Shown: positions 36,101 to 44,693 of the stretch, one piece after another
Position numbering within the stretch: the stretch's first letter is position 1
Layout of the letters: the number at the start of each line of letters is the position of its first letter
Origin: Nocardia arizonensis
GTDB lineage: Bacteria > Actinomycetota > Actinomycetes > Mycobacteriales > Mycobacteriaceae
DNA length: 64,000 bases
Direction: 5' to 3'
NCBI RefSeq assembly: GCF_001310275.1
Contig: NZ_LGYZ01000133.1
Coordinates: 1 to 64,000 of the forward strand
The notes under the pieces: generated by a model
Told to the model about the DNA's origin: nothing
Databases searched by the model: none
The model's input: the letters and a program-made list of their open reading frames with translations, nothing else
Translations under genes and position numbers: made by a program

Positions 36101-39100
36101 CCAACCACGCCTACATCCCCTCGGCGTTGAGCGGGGACGAGGGCTCGGATTTCACCGAGAGCGCGGCGTTCCCGCGGACCGCGGTGGAGAACCTCGTGCG
36201 GGTTCTGGGCCGTGACGGCGCGCAGAAGTCCGCACATACCCAGCTGCGCGATGCCCTCGATCCGCACCGGCGCATCGGGCGCGCGCTCGATATCTACCTC
36301 GACGCCCTCGGGCTGGCCGCCGAACACACCCTCGGCGAACCCGCACTCGCCCGCGTCGATGCCGCCGCCGAACGACTGCATCCCGGGCTCCCCGACGCCC
36401 CCGCCTACCCCACTCTGCGTCAACACCTGGCCACCCTCGCCGTCAGCGGCATCGATCCGGTGCACGCGTTGCGGGCGGCGATCGCCGAGCGCGAACTCGA
36501 CACCGCCGCCGACCCCGCCGCGGTCTTGGACTGGCGTTTGGATCCTTCCGGCGCGCATTCGACCGGTACCGGGCCACTGCCCTGGACACCGGCCATACCG
36601 GCGGGGGTCGACACCAGCACCACCCAGGTCGACGCCCGCGCGCGCATTCTGGGCGACCTCGCCGCACAGATCCGGGTCGCGACCGAGGAATGGACGCCGC
36701 TGAGCGCGCCGGTCTGGGCGCGGCCCCTGCTCGGCGCCACCCCTGTCCTGTTGGCCGATCTCGCGGTATGGCGGGCCAGTCTGCATGTCGCCGACATCGA
36801 CATCCGCCCGACCGGGCCACGCCGCTACCCCGTCCGGGAACGCGACCACCAAGACCTCCTCGACGACCGCGTCACCGCCGCGCTCGGTGACCCGAGGCGT
36901 CCGGTCAACCGGTGGGCCGAGACCGTGTCCGGAATCGAACCCCGCATCCTTGTCGACCCGTACTGGCCCGCGATCGCCGAACGTGTCGACCTCGCCGCCC
37001 GCGCGGGCATCGACATCACCGCGCGACTCCACACCGCCGCCGCGATTCGGCCACTACCGGATGAGATGCCCGCCGCCGCCCTGTGGGCCCGTTTGGAACT
37101 CGACGCTTCCGCCCTCGACGCCCGCGACCACAACCTGCGCCCGGACTGGATCACCGACCTGACCGACATCCTCGGCCCCGACACCGCCGAGCGGGTCGTC
37201 GACGACCCGGCCTGGCCACGGGTCGTGGCCGTCCTCGAGCGCGCCACCAGCACCCAATGGGCGCCGCGCCAGCTCCTGGCTACCGCGTACGAACTGCTGC
37301 TCGCCGCCACCCCCGACGACGGCGGCGGCCTGCGCCCCGACCAGATCGCCGCCGCCTTGGCCTGGCGCATCGATGCGCTCCTGCACCACACCCCCTCCAC
37401 CCCACCCACGGTAAACGGAGCACCCATGAGCGAGAACACCACCCGCCCAGCGAACTCCGCAGCGCCGGCCCGCGAGCATCCACCCGACCCCGAACCGCCC
37501 CGCAGCCCGCAGCCCGCACTGGTGGCGTCTACTCCGGTCGACATCAATGCCTCCGGCTTCGATCCCGAGCTCGCGGCCATCGCGCAGCTGTATCGCGACG
37601 GCCGAGTCCGCGCGGCCGTCTACCGATTCCGGCAGTTCGAGCACCAGCTCACCGACGAACAACGCTGGGTTCTCGGCGCGGTCACCGACACCCTCTACCG
37701 CTACGCCTACCCCGTCGCCACCGCCCGCCTCCGCGACGCCGGACAACGCTTTCCTCAACATCGGGCGCTCATCGACGCCTGCACCCCGGCCACCGACCCC
37801 GGTGTCCACGACGACCGACCCGATCGCACACCGCCTCCACCGGGGTTCGAGCGCGCGCGCCGTCACCGAGCAGCCCGTGATCACGACACCCGCGTCGACC
37901 GCGACCTGGTCCGCGATCCGCTGCCCGATCCGCAGGTCCGGGCTCGCCGCCACGAACAGGACTACCACGACACCCGCGCCGGAACCGATGACCAGCCCTG
38001 GGCGCGCCCGGACGCGCACGAGGTCCGCGGCCTCACCGACGACCCCGCACTCCCCGACTCACAGCTGCCTCCCCTCCCGAAGCATGCGGCACCGACGCCG
38101 CGCGAGGCCGACCTCGCCGACCGCAGCTACCGCCGCGACGAAGCCAAAGACCCGACACCGGCCGCGTATTCACTCGACTACGACAAAGCCGCCACCCACC
38201 GCACGCGTGGGCTGGAATGCGTCGCGTGCAGCATCGAACGCCGTCCCCAAGACGCGACACCGATCCCCCCGCGCCGCGCCGACGACGGGCTCTGCGGGGA
38301 ATGCCGCGACAACGGCGAAGCCGGTATCCCCGACCACGACCCGAGTCGGCACATGACCGCGCGCGCCGACCACCTCGCGGCCGGCAAACCGCTTCCTGCC
38401 GTGCACGCCATCCTGCGCCGGGACTGGAAAGCCGTCACCGATCCCGAACGCCGCGCCCAGATCGAAGCCTGGATCCGCGCCCACCCCGCACCGAACGGCG
38501 ACATCGATCATCAACCGCCCGTCACCGATCCCCTGTTCGCGCTCAGCGACACCGAACTCGGCGTCCGGCTGGACGAGTTGCATCAGCAACTCGCGCTCAC
38601 CGACACCTACGCCGTCGCGTTTGCTCCGGCGCCGCCCGAGCAATCCGACACCGTCGATATCGCCGAACTGCTCCGGCGCCACCGCGACGCGCAAACCGCC
38701 ATCCACGCCGCACTCGACGCCGAGCAACATCTCCACGAAGCGACCCGCGCGCTGCACGCCACCCGATCCGAACTCGCGACCCACCGCGAAGGGCTCGACA
38801 CCACACCCACCTACAAACGCCACGTGCGCCATGTCCTGCGTACCCGGATCGATGAACTCGTGCGGCAGCAAGCCGCACACGAACGCGCCCGCACCCGCGC
38901 CCGCGGTGACGCGCGAGAAGCCCACCGCGACGCGGTCAACCACGCCGGAACACCCGACAAATGGGACGAGGTCCTGAACACCAGCGCCGAGGACATCCGC
39001 GCCCGGGACAGCCGCGCTCATCCCCGCGACGCCACGCCGGACGCGACCGCTGAGAGGTTCGCCGCCGAGACCCGCAGTGAAATCGACCGCGTCTACGCCG

Positions 39101-39249
39101 AGCGACAACGCCGAGCCGAACTCAGCCCGGCGCAGACGCGTCATGAACAGGCACTGCGCCTCACCGACGATCCTCACACCACACTCGACCCCACGGGATT
39201 GAACCAGCCCGATCCCAGCGATTCGCCAGAGCCCGACCTCGGATTGTGA
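33199..39249 (+). CDS. MobF (TrwC-type) relaxase-helicase
   Basis: 2016 residues, ATG at 33199. The N-terminus has Y14, Y16 and Y17 as candidate nicking tyrosines. The HUH motif F-H-R-D-A-R-S-G-D-P-D-L-H-T-H has H266, H277 and H279, the same spacing as TrwC. A superfamily-1 helicase follows: Walker A A-G-T-G-K-T-T (616-622), Walker B V-I-V-D-E-H (702-707), and later Y-A-A-T-I-D-S-A-Q-G and Y-V-A-M-T-R-G. From about residue 1400 come linker and coiled-coil segments, and a zinc module (C-V-A-C at 1674, D-D-G-L-C-G-E-C about 25 residues on) is shared with the protein at 30.2 kb. It nicks oriT, stays bound to the 5' end and unwinds the donor strand. The first 500 bases are visibly less GC-rich than the rest. 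Confidence 0.93.
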   Translation: MTATIHKVVAGNGYQYYLRNIAANDVDSRGRSALSDYYSAHGESPGVWSGSGLASLGIDVGAEVTESQVKSLFGVGRHPDAEQIEDTVFHYASARGATPKQASDAADKASRLGNPFRVYAPNSDYRKRCGQAYAEHNIAHDRPADAPLSEADRTRIRTHVAFDMFTDEYSRPPLNARELSGWIAKNSRPPTTAVAGFDITFSPVKSVSALWAVAPRSVSAKIEAAHNAAVADALGWLESHGIYTRLGRNGVRQVDVEGIVAACFFHRDARSGDPDLHTHVLIANRCRTADGRWRTLDGAALYRVVVTVSEIYNTRLEHHCERLVGVEFAERAGTDPSKRPIREIVGIPLRLIEAWSRRESAIRARTGELSALFQQAHGREPTPIEIRDLAQQATLETRPAKHLLRSLAEQRRAWREQAIAVLGGREALAAMVSVALNPVRAPRVTATREWITRTADRVLETVAEQRSTWRSANVRAEIERQIRGKIHGSQWQQISEAVLEAALDPARSIPMGDPDITAEPELAVVPDALRRRDQSSSYTPAGAQIYTSTRILAAEDALIALSVQPGARVVAPEVVAAAIRGYDAAHPDQRLNAGQRSVIEGFARSGMRVHTANAPAGTGKTTGMAVLTAAWNTSGGTVLGLAPTAKAAAVLGESIDARCETVDQLLTVIDLHTPDPHNSTPDRGHPPPLPQWVLDITGDTLVIVDEHVKIGTLKRLNLLRFLADRGATIRCLGDDRQLPAIEAGGVDADMTAAAPEQTLTLTHVVRFASTAEASASLMLREGDPAALGWYLDNDRIHGGHTGSTHDDAYTAWAADHAAGRDAIMLAANHDTVTALNERARADRLLREGGLDGPEVVLGDRTAASVGDTIRTRQNAKKLRFGAHDWVRNGYVWTVTAVHSDGSITARHHSKTGATVRLPAEYVAQNVRLGYAATIDSAQGITADTCHVALTGGESREQLYVAMTRGIHANHAYIPSALSGDEGSDFTESAAFPRTAVENLVRVLGRDGAQKSAHTQLRDALDPHRRIGRALDIYLDALGLAAEHTLGEPALARVDAAAERLHPGLPDAPAYPTLRQHLATLAVSGIDPVHALRAAIAERELDTAADPAAVLDWRLDPSGAHSTGTGPLPWTPAIPAGVDTSTTQVDARARILGDLAAQIRVATEEWTPLSAPVWARPLLGATPVLLADLAVWRASLHVADIDIRPTGPRRYPVRERDHQDLLDDRVTAALGDPRRPVNRWAETVSGIEPRILVDPYWPAIAERVDLAARAGIDITARLHTAAAIRPLPDEMPAAALWARLELDASALDARDHNLRPDWITDLTDILGPDTAERVVDDPAWPRVVAVLERATSTQWAPRQLLATAYELLLAATPDDGGGLRPDQIAAALAWRIDALLHHTPSTPPTVNGAPMSENTTRPANSAAPAREHPPDPEPPRSPQPALVASTPVDINASGFDPELAAIAQLYRDGRVRAAVYRFRQFEHQLTDEQRWVLGAVTDTLYRYAYPVATARLRDAGQRFPQHRALIDACTPATDPGVHDDRPDRTPPPPGFERARRHRAARDHDTRVDRDLVRDPLPDPQVRARRHEQDYHDTRAGTDDQPWARPDAHEVRGLTDDPALPDSQLPPLPKHAAPTPREADLADRSYRRDEAKDPTPAAYSLDYDKAATHRTRGLECVACSIERRPQDATPIPPRRADDGLCGECRDNGEAGIPDHDPSRHMTARADHLAAGKPLPAVHAILRRDWKAVTDPERRAQIEAWIRAHPAPNGDIDHQPPVTDPLFALSDTELGVRLDELHQQLALTDTYAVAFAPAPPEQSDTVDIAELLRRHRDAQTAIHAALDAEQHLHEATRALHATRSELATHREGLDTTPTYKRHVRHVLRTRIDELVRQQAAHERARTRARGDAREAHRDAVNHAGTPDKWDEVLNTSAEDIRARDSRAHPRDATPDATAERFAAETRSEIDRVYAERQRRAELSPAQTRHEQALRLTDDPHTTLDPTGLNQPDPSDSPEPDLGL

Positions 39250-39364
39250 GCTCGGCTTCCGGACGGGTGGTCCTGCCTCGTCGTCGTTTCGGCCCGCCGT
39301 CTCGTGCGGGTCGGTGACAGTGTGGTCCTTCGTCGACGGTGACGCGCCGCGCGGCCGGTAGGGC

Positions 39365-39766
39365 CTACAGCCGCTGTTGCGTGGTAGCCCCTCGGTCGAA
39401 CTCGCGGTTGCGCACTGCGGTGGCGAAGGCGAGGTATTCGGCGGCGTCGAAGAACAACGTTGCCGTTCCGGCGCTGCTCGCGTACCCGTCGGCGGCGGTG
39501 AACAGGTAGCCGTCGCCGCTGGTGCGGGTGATCGTAAGCGGGATCCGGACCGGATCGCCGGTACGGATCGCGTGTTGGATCGCCTCGAATTGGTCGTGGT
39601 CGAAGCTCAAGCACTCATCGAGAGGGACTTCGTGGTCACCGGTGTCGGCGAGTTTGTCGTCCCACATGATGGTGCGGGTGGTGTCGCGGTAGATCATGAC
39701 GCATGCCTGTTGGGGTGAGCTGGCGGCGGCCTTGCGGAATTGACTCACGGTCGGTGTCGGCAGCAC
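39365..39766 (-). CDS. DUF397-like protein
   Basis: 133 residues from a GTG after AAAGGAAA. The N-terminus S-Q-F-R-K-A-A-A-S-S-P-Q-Q-A-C-V and the end A-E-Y-L-A-F-A-T-A-V-R-N-R-E-F-D match the two ends of DUF397, with an insertion of about 60 residues between them. DUF397 proteins are small partners of actinobacterial XRE/DUF5753 regulators (the BldB/WhiJ-type network). The XRE gene is two genes upstream, so it probably belongs to that regulatory unit. The insertion makes it an unusually long member. Confidence 0.6.
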   Translation of the reverse strand: MLPTPTVSQFRKAAASSPQQACVMIYRDTTRTIMWDDKLADTGDHEVPLDECLSFDHDQFEAIQHAIRTGDPVRIPLTITRTSGDGYLFTAADGYASSAGTATLFFDAAEYLAFATAVRNREFDRGATTQQRL

Positions 39767-39827
39767 GGGGTGTTTCCTTTCGAGCGCGCGGAACCGTCGG
39801 GTTGTCCGGTTCTCGCACCAGTCCACG

Positions 39828-40652
39828 TTACGAGAGAGTGCCGATAGCGGCGAAGTTGCAGCGGCGTGCGTCATCGTCGCTGTCGATATCGGTGTCGGGG
39901 TGCCAGTCGGTGGCGTAGGTGATGCCGGGTTCGGTCAGTGTCCATCCGTCGAAGAAGCTGGCGAATTGTTGGCGGGTTCGCAGGGTGACGGGGGTACTCG
40001 CGTCGGCGAACACCGAGGCACCGGCGGCGACCTGGGTCCTGATCTGGGGTCCTGCGTCTTCGAGAGAGACGTGGGTCATCGCGATCTGGCTGCCGGGCGG
40101 CATCGCGTGGCGGAGTTGGACCAGGAGTGCGGCGGGGTCGTCTTCGTCGGTGATCCAGGGCAGCACCGATATCAGCAGCAGTCCGATCGGCTGGGTGAAG
40201 TCGAGCAGTCTGCGCGTGTCGGGGTGTTCGAGGATGCGCGGGGGTTGGCGCAGGTCGGCGTCGATCATGGCGGTCGTGTCGAGGAGCTGGTGTTCGGTGA
40301 GCAGGTCGCGGGCGCGGTTGATGGCTTCTTCGTCGTTGTCGACGTAGACGACGTGGGGGTCGGTGATGAGTTCGCGGGCGACTTGGTGGGTGTTGCCCCC
40401 GGCGGGCAGTCCCGATCCGATGTCGAGGAATTGCCGGATGCCGTGGTCGGCCATGTGCCGCACGGCGCGGCCGAGGAAGGCGCGGTTGTGCCGGGCCCAT
40501 TTCGGGTAGAAGGGGATCGCGGTGTAGAGCTGTTCGATGAAGGGCAGGTCGGCTTCGTAGATGACCTCGCCGGTGATCATGTGCAGGTAGATGCGCGCCG
40601 AGCTCGGCTTGGCGGTGTCGAGATGGCGGGGTTCGAAGTCGGGTTCGGACAT
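39828..40652 (-). CDS. SAM-dependent methyltransferase, DUF574 family
   Basis: 274 residues, ATG at 40652. Hallmarks of the DUF574 (S-adenosyl methyltransferase) family are all present: L-D-T-A-K-P-S-S-A-R-I-Y near the start, R-A-F-L-G-R-A-V, R-Q-F-L-D-I-G-S-G-L-P (SAM motif), V-V-Y-V-D-N-D, and a C-terminal W-x-L-T-E-P-G. The family is an actinobacterial expansion, often beside XRE/DUF397 regulators, with substrates mostly unknown. Here it lies between the DUF397 and XRE genes. A second member is at 48.0 kb. Confidence 0.85.
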   Translation of the reverse strand: MSEPDFEPRHLDTAKPSSARIYLHMITGEVIYEADLPFIEQLYTAIPFYPKWARHNRAFLGRAVRHMADHGIRQFLDIGSGLPAGGNTHQVARELITDPHVVYVDNDEEAINRARDLLTEHQLLDTTAMIDADLRQPPRILEHPDTRRLLDFTQPIGLLLISVLPWITDEDDPAALLVQLRHAMPPGSQIAMTHVSLEDAGPQIRTQVAAGASVFADASTPVTLRTRQQFASFFDGWTLTEPGITYATDWHPDTDIDSDDDARRCNFAAIGTLS

Positions 40653-40690
40653 CGACGGATTTCCTGTTCGGTTGTGCTCGCGCGCAGTGG

Positions 40691-41587
40691 CTATCGCGTG
40701 ACGGTGGGCCGGTTGCGCAGTCCGCGCAGCAGGTGGTGCATGAATTGCCGCGAATCGGCGGGGCTGAGCGCGGTCATGGTGAGACGGGTGAAGATCGTGT
40801 CGCGGATGGCGACCGCGGGTTTGTCATCGATGTAGCGGATCTCGCCCTGCGCTTCGACCACCGCCATCTCGAGATCGCCAGCGGCGCCCGGGGAGGGGAC
40901 GCGGACCAGGATGTAGCGGTCCTCCATGCCCGCGCCGGGGGCTTGGTGGGTGAAGGGCATGACCTGGAGCTGGATGTTGGGTCGCCCGGATAGTTCGATG
41001 AGGTGGCCGATCTGGTCGGCCATCACCTGATCGTTGCCGTAGGTGCGGCGCAGGCAGGACTCGGACAGGATCGCGTGGAACTCCGGTGCCGGGCGGGCGA
41101 ACAGGATCTGCTGACGCGCGGTGCGGGATTGGACATAGTCCTCGACGGTGATGGCGTCGGGGTCGTGGTCGTCGGGTGCGAATGGTTGGTGCAGCGCGCG
41201 GATGTAGTCGGGATGCTGGAGCAGGCCGGGGATGATCTCGGCGGCCGTTTCGCGCAGGCGATCGGCCACGGCTTCCAGATCGACCAGCAGTCGTAGTTCC
41301 TCGATGTAGGCACGCCGGTACCCCGAAGTCCAGTACCCGCGACGATGATTGTCCTCGCGCAGCTCCAGCAGCATCTGGAGATAGCGTTCATCGCCGATAC
41401 CCAGTTCGCCGACCAGCTTCTTCAGCGCGTCGGCGGTGAGATTTCCGGTTCCCGCGATCGCGGCGGCGATCCGCGACTGGCCGACACCGACGATGCGCCC
41501 CGCGTCGGCCTGCGTGACACGCCCCCGTCGCAGCAGGTCATCGATTTCGCGTCCGAGCAGCACTTTCCGCGCGGTCCTCGTCGCCAT
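40691..41587 (-). CDS. XRE-family regulator with DUF5753 domain
   Basis: 298 residues, ATG at 41587. Residues about 8-60 form an HTH (V-T-Q-A-D-A-G-R-I-V-G-V-G-Q-S-R-I), followed by L-G-I-G-D-E. The rest is the DUF5753 ligand/partner domain with E-I-I-P-G-L-L-Q-H-P-D-Y, an Arg-rich helix and P-N-I-Q-L-Q-V-M-P-F. Such WhiJ-like regulators control adjacent DUF397 and methyltransferase genes in actinobacteria. It is divergent from the TPR-type regulator, with an AT-rich operator palindrome between them. Confidence 0.85.
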   Translation of the reverse strand: MATRTARKVLLGREIDDLLRRGRVTQADAGRIVGVGQSRIAAAIAGTGNLTADALKKLVGELGIGDERYLQMLLELREDNHRRGYWTSGYRRAYIEELRLLVDLEAVADRLRETAAEIIPGLLQHPDYIRALHQPFAPDDHDPDAITVEDYVQSRTARQQILFARPAPEFHAILSESCLRRTYGNDQVMADQIGHLIELSGRPNIQLQVMPFTHQAPGAGMEDRYILVRVPSPGAAGDLEMAVVEAQGEIRYIDDKPAVAIRDTIFTRLTMTALSPADSRQFMHHLLRGLRNRPTVTR

Positions 41588-41640
41588 GCACTCCCACCGT
41601 CATCTCATCGCCCGATCGGACTCTTCCCACCCATAGAGGT

Positions 41641-41674
41641 GATTATCAGGTTAGATTATCAGTAAAGATAATCT
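41641..41674. promoter_or_regulatory. Operator palindrome in divergent promoter region
   Basis: AT-rich island in GC-rich DNA. Perfect inverted repeat AGATTATC / GATAATCT (41653-41660 and 41667-41674) with a 6-base spacer. In addition GATTATCAG occurs twice in direct orientation at 41641 and 41654, spaced 13 bases. It lies 53 bases from the XRE start and 128 bases before the next rightward start, a typical position for auto-repression. The rest of 41588-41802 carries no gene. Confidence 0.7.
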
Positions 41675-41802
41675 GTCCGAGATAGGACGCTTCGGTCGTC
41701 GATGTCCGGCAGGACATCGACGCGCGGAGCGAATGTGGACGCCGGATCGGCGCGTACGGCGTCAGGGCCAGCAGGTGGTGTCCAGAGGTAAAGGGGTAAC
41801 CG

Positions 41803-43290
41803 GTGGAGCCGACGACGTTGCGCGAACCCACCGCCGAGTTCACCGTCGGCGCTGAGCCGAGCCAGCGATCCTGGGGTGTCCGCCTGCGATCGTTTCGGCT
41901 CGATCACCTCCAGATAAGCCGCAAGGATTTCGCCGAGCGCATCAACGCCCGCGCCCGCGAGGAGCGGGTCAACGTCGCGTGTTCCGAGCGTCATGTCGCA
42001 CGGTGGGAAGACGGCGACGTCCGGACCCCGAGCGCAGTGTATCGACGTCTGCTGGCCGCGATCGGCGCGCCTGTCCCCCACCACGACCCGAGATCGACAC
42101 GCCCGCGACCGGCTCCCGATGGCGTGCCCGTGCGGGCGTCGGTGTCACGGTCCGTCGGGCCGGGTGTGCCCGATGTATCCGAGCCGCTGCGGCGCGCGCC
42201 TGAAGCGACGTTGCTGGAGGCCGTCGCCGCTACGGTCGTCGGCTCCTCCTCCGCGCTGCTCCCGTGGCTCCCGCGACTCGATCAGGCAGGGGCACCGGAT
42301 CGCATTCGCGGCGACAGGCGGGCCGCCGACGCCGGTGGCGTGCGGGCGGCCACAGCGCATTTGCGGTCTCTGGATCAACAGCGTGGTGGCTCCGCGGTCA
42401 CCGATTCGGCCACCGCGTTGCTGGGTTCGATACCGAATCTGGCGACACTACGCCACGACGAGACCGCCGATCAGGCGGTTCTGGTCGCTGCTGCCGACCT
42501 GGCCCGATTGATCGGCTGGGCGTTCCACGACGCGGGAGATCAGTATCGCGCGCGCCAGTTCGCCACCCTGGCATTGAGTTTCGCGCGGCGGGCCGGCGCG
42601 GACAGTCTGGCCGCGTCCATCCTGTACGTGCTGGGCCGCATCGAGGTTATCGAACGCGACCCGCGCACCGCGCTGCGCATGTTCCAGCTCGGGCAACTGC
42701 CCGCGCGCGACGCCGCCGACAGCGGCGAATCGGCTCGCCTATACGCCAACGAGGCATGGGCACACGCCATGCTCGGCGACCGCAACCGCATGCACTTCGC
42801 CTTGACATGCGCCGAAGACGAAATGGGCCGTGTCGGCGATATCGTCGCGCCCTGGACTCGCGTGTTCTTCACACCGGGCGAATACACCGGCATCCAGGCC
42901 GTGATCTACAACGAATACGCCACCACCGCGCCCCACCCGGTCGCCGACCGCTACAGTCTCGCCGCCCTCGACAGCGCCCGTGCGTCCCTGCGCGCCGCCG
43001 CGCCGGGACGGCCCGCCCGCAGCATCGTGTTCGACAACATCACCGCCGCCACCGCGTGCTTCCGGCTCGGCGAGATCGACTCCGGCCTGTCCTTCGCCAC
43101 GACCGCGGTCGAGATGTCCGAACAGATCACCAGCGCCCGAGTCGCCGAACGCCTGGAGACCATGCTCCGCGCCGCCACCACCGCGACACCACGCAGCGAC
43201 GTCCGGGACCTATCCCACGCGGTCAGAGCGAGCCAGGTGGCGATCTCGCGCGCATCACACATGACCATGGGCCGTGCCACGAGCGCCTAG
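41803..43290 (+). CDS. HTH regulator with TPR-like repeats
   Basis: 495 residues, GTG after AAAGGGG. The N-terminus has an HTH-like segment (I-S-R-K-D-F-A-E-R-I-N-A-R-A, E-R-H-V-A-R-W-E-D-G-D). About 90 residues of linker follow, then a helical-repeat domain (A-R-L-I-G-W-A-F-H-D-A-G-D, L-Y-V-L-G-R-I-E-V-I-E-R-D, R-L-Y-A-N-E-A-W-A). This is the layout of actinobacterial XRE-TPR transcriptional regulators. It is divergent from the XRE/DUF5753 gene. The kinase-like gene follows 10 bases downstream and is co-transcribed. Confidence 0.75.
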   Translation: MEPTTLREPTAEFTVGAEPSQRSWGVRLRSFRLDHLQISRKDFAERINARAREERVNVACSERHVARWEDGDVRTPSAVYRRLLAAIGAPVPHHDPRSTRPRPAPDGVPVRASVSRSVGPGVPDVSEPLRRAPEATLLEAVAATVVGSSSALLPWLPRLDQAGAPDRIRGDRRAADAGGVRAATAHLRSLDQQRGGSAVTDSATALLGSIPNLATLRHDETADQAVLVAAADLARLIGWAFHDAGDQYRARQFATLALSFARRAGADSLAASILYVLGRIEVIERDPRTALRMFQLGQLPARDAADSGESARLYANEAWAHAMLGDRNRMHFALTCAEDEMGRVGDIVAPWTRVFFTPGEYTGIQAVIYNEYATTAPHPVADRYSLAALDSARASLRAAAPGRPARSIVFDNITAATACFRLGEIDSGLSFATTAVEMSEQITSARVAERLETMLRAATTATPRSDVRDLSHAVRASQVAISRASHMTMGRATSA

Positions 43291-43300
43291 GCTGGAGGGT

Positions 43301-44209
43301 GTGGCGACCGATATCGCGGCCGAGCGCGCCGCCGAGTTGCATCGCATCGTCGAGCTGGCCTGCGCCCGAATCGGATTGAACTCCCACGGCGCCGAGCTGA
43401 TCAAATACACCGTCAACGCCGTCTACCGGCTCCCCCGCGAACGCGTCGTCCTGCGCGTCGCCTCCGGCCCGGTCGCGATGTCGCGGGGACAGCGCGTGGT
43501 CACCATGGCCCGCTGGCTGCACGCCCGCGACGCCCCGATCGCGACCTTGCTCGACGCCGATCAACCACTGACCGTCGACGGCGACTACACGGTGACGTTC
43601 TGGCACGAACTCGGCCGGCGAACCGACTGGACCGCAGACGATCTGGCATCGCCGCTGCACCGACTCCACGCCCTCGACCTCGACTCGGCCGACCACGCCG
43701 TCCTGCCGACCTGGGACCCGTTCACCACCGCACGCGACCGCCTCGCCCACGCCGACACCACTGTCCTGGCCCCCGCTGACGCCCGCTGGCTGGGCGAGCA
43801 ATGGGACAGCGCCGAACAGGCGTTCCGTCACGTCCAGGACCAGTTGCCGACCGGCATCATCCACGGCGACCCCCACACCGGAAACCTGCTGCACCGACAC
43901 GACGACACGGTGCTCTGCGACCTCGACGAGACCGGGATCGGTCCCCTCGCCTACGATCTCGTCCCCCAAGCCGTCGGAGCGACACGGTTCGGTCGCCACG
44001 ACTTCTACCGCGACTTCGTCCACGCCTACGGCAGCGAGGTCCGCGACGATCCCGCGTGGCCGATCCTGTCCCGTATCCGCGAACTGATCATGGTCACCAG
44101 CGTCCTGCCCGATCTCCAGCACCGCCCCACCGTCGCCGCCCAGCACGCCCACCGCCTGGCCACACTCAGAACAGCCCGGCACGACATCGCCTGGGATCTC
44201 TACATCTGA
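43301..44209 (+). CDS. Aminoglycoside phosphotransferase (APH)-fold kinase
   Basis: 302 residues, GTG after GGAGGG. It has H-G-D-P-H-T-G-N-L-L (about residue 188) and L-C-D-L-D-E-T-G (about 206), the catalytic and metal-binding motifs of the APH/choline kinase fold. These replace the more common H-G-D-L and I-D-W/F-E. Downstream of a TPR-type regulator it fits the regulator-kinase pairs often seen in actinobacteria, whose substrates are unknown. It should not be assumed to confer antibiotic resistance. Confidence 0.8.
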   Translation: MATDIAAERAAELHRIVELACARIGLNSHGAELIKYTVNAVYRLPRERVVLRVASGPVAMSRGQRVVTMARWLHARDAPIATLLDADQPLTVDGDYTVTFWHELGRRTDWTADDLASPLHRLHALDLDSADHAVLPTWDPFTTARDRLAHADTTVLAPADARWLGEQWDSAEQAFRHVQDQLPTGIIHGDPHTGNLLHRHDDTVLCDLDETGIGPLAYDLVPQAVGATRFGRHDFYRDFVHAYGSEVRDDPAWPILSRIRELIMVTSVLPDLQHRPTVAAQHAHRLATLRTARHDIAWDLYI

Positions 44210-44693
44210 TTCCCGCGCGCAGCGGCTGAAAGTCCCTCCGATCCGCGGGACCGGACGACGACCGCAGCAACAAATCGTCAACGGATCCGACCCGATTCAT
44301 CACGGCCGGGTGTCCGAATCTGTCATGTCACCGTCGGCGGACGTGCCCGATTGTGCCCGGTGCAATGTCATGGTGCCCAGCATCCGGCAGCGATTAACTC
44401 TGTCTATGACAGCAGATGACGCACTCCGCGCCCCACCACGTCGGCACCGAACCGCATCGACACGGTAAGTCACACACGCCACGTCGGCGGCAGCCACCTC
44501 CGCGCTGCCGAACCCGAGGTTCCCGCAACCGCCTTCCCTGATCGCTTGTTGCCGGAGCCGCACAGCCCCACCGCACGGCAGCCCGCAGGCACCCGTCGTG
44601 CCTGCCCGAACACCTTCGGGTCGCCCGCTGGGGGGTCATCGGTCACTACCGCCCTTCGCCTCTTCGAGGACAAGCGAAAAGGGGTCACAGGAA
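44210..44693. other. 484-bp intergenic region with hairpin
   Basis: No convincing gene on either strand. A perfect 8-bp hairpin GCAGGCAC / GTGCCTGC (44585-44592 and 44598-44605, loop 5) lies about 90 bases before the next start, without a U-tract. An AT-richer patch (CGATTAACTCTG, near 44391) is a possible promoter element. It probably separates two transcription units. Confidence 0.4.

Noticed and set aside
43301..44209. Antibiotic resistance kinase
   Set aside because: The APH fold is shared by many kinases. The motif variants and regulatory context give no support for an aminoglycoside substrate.
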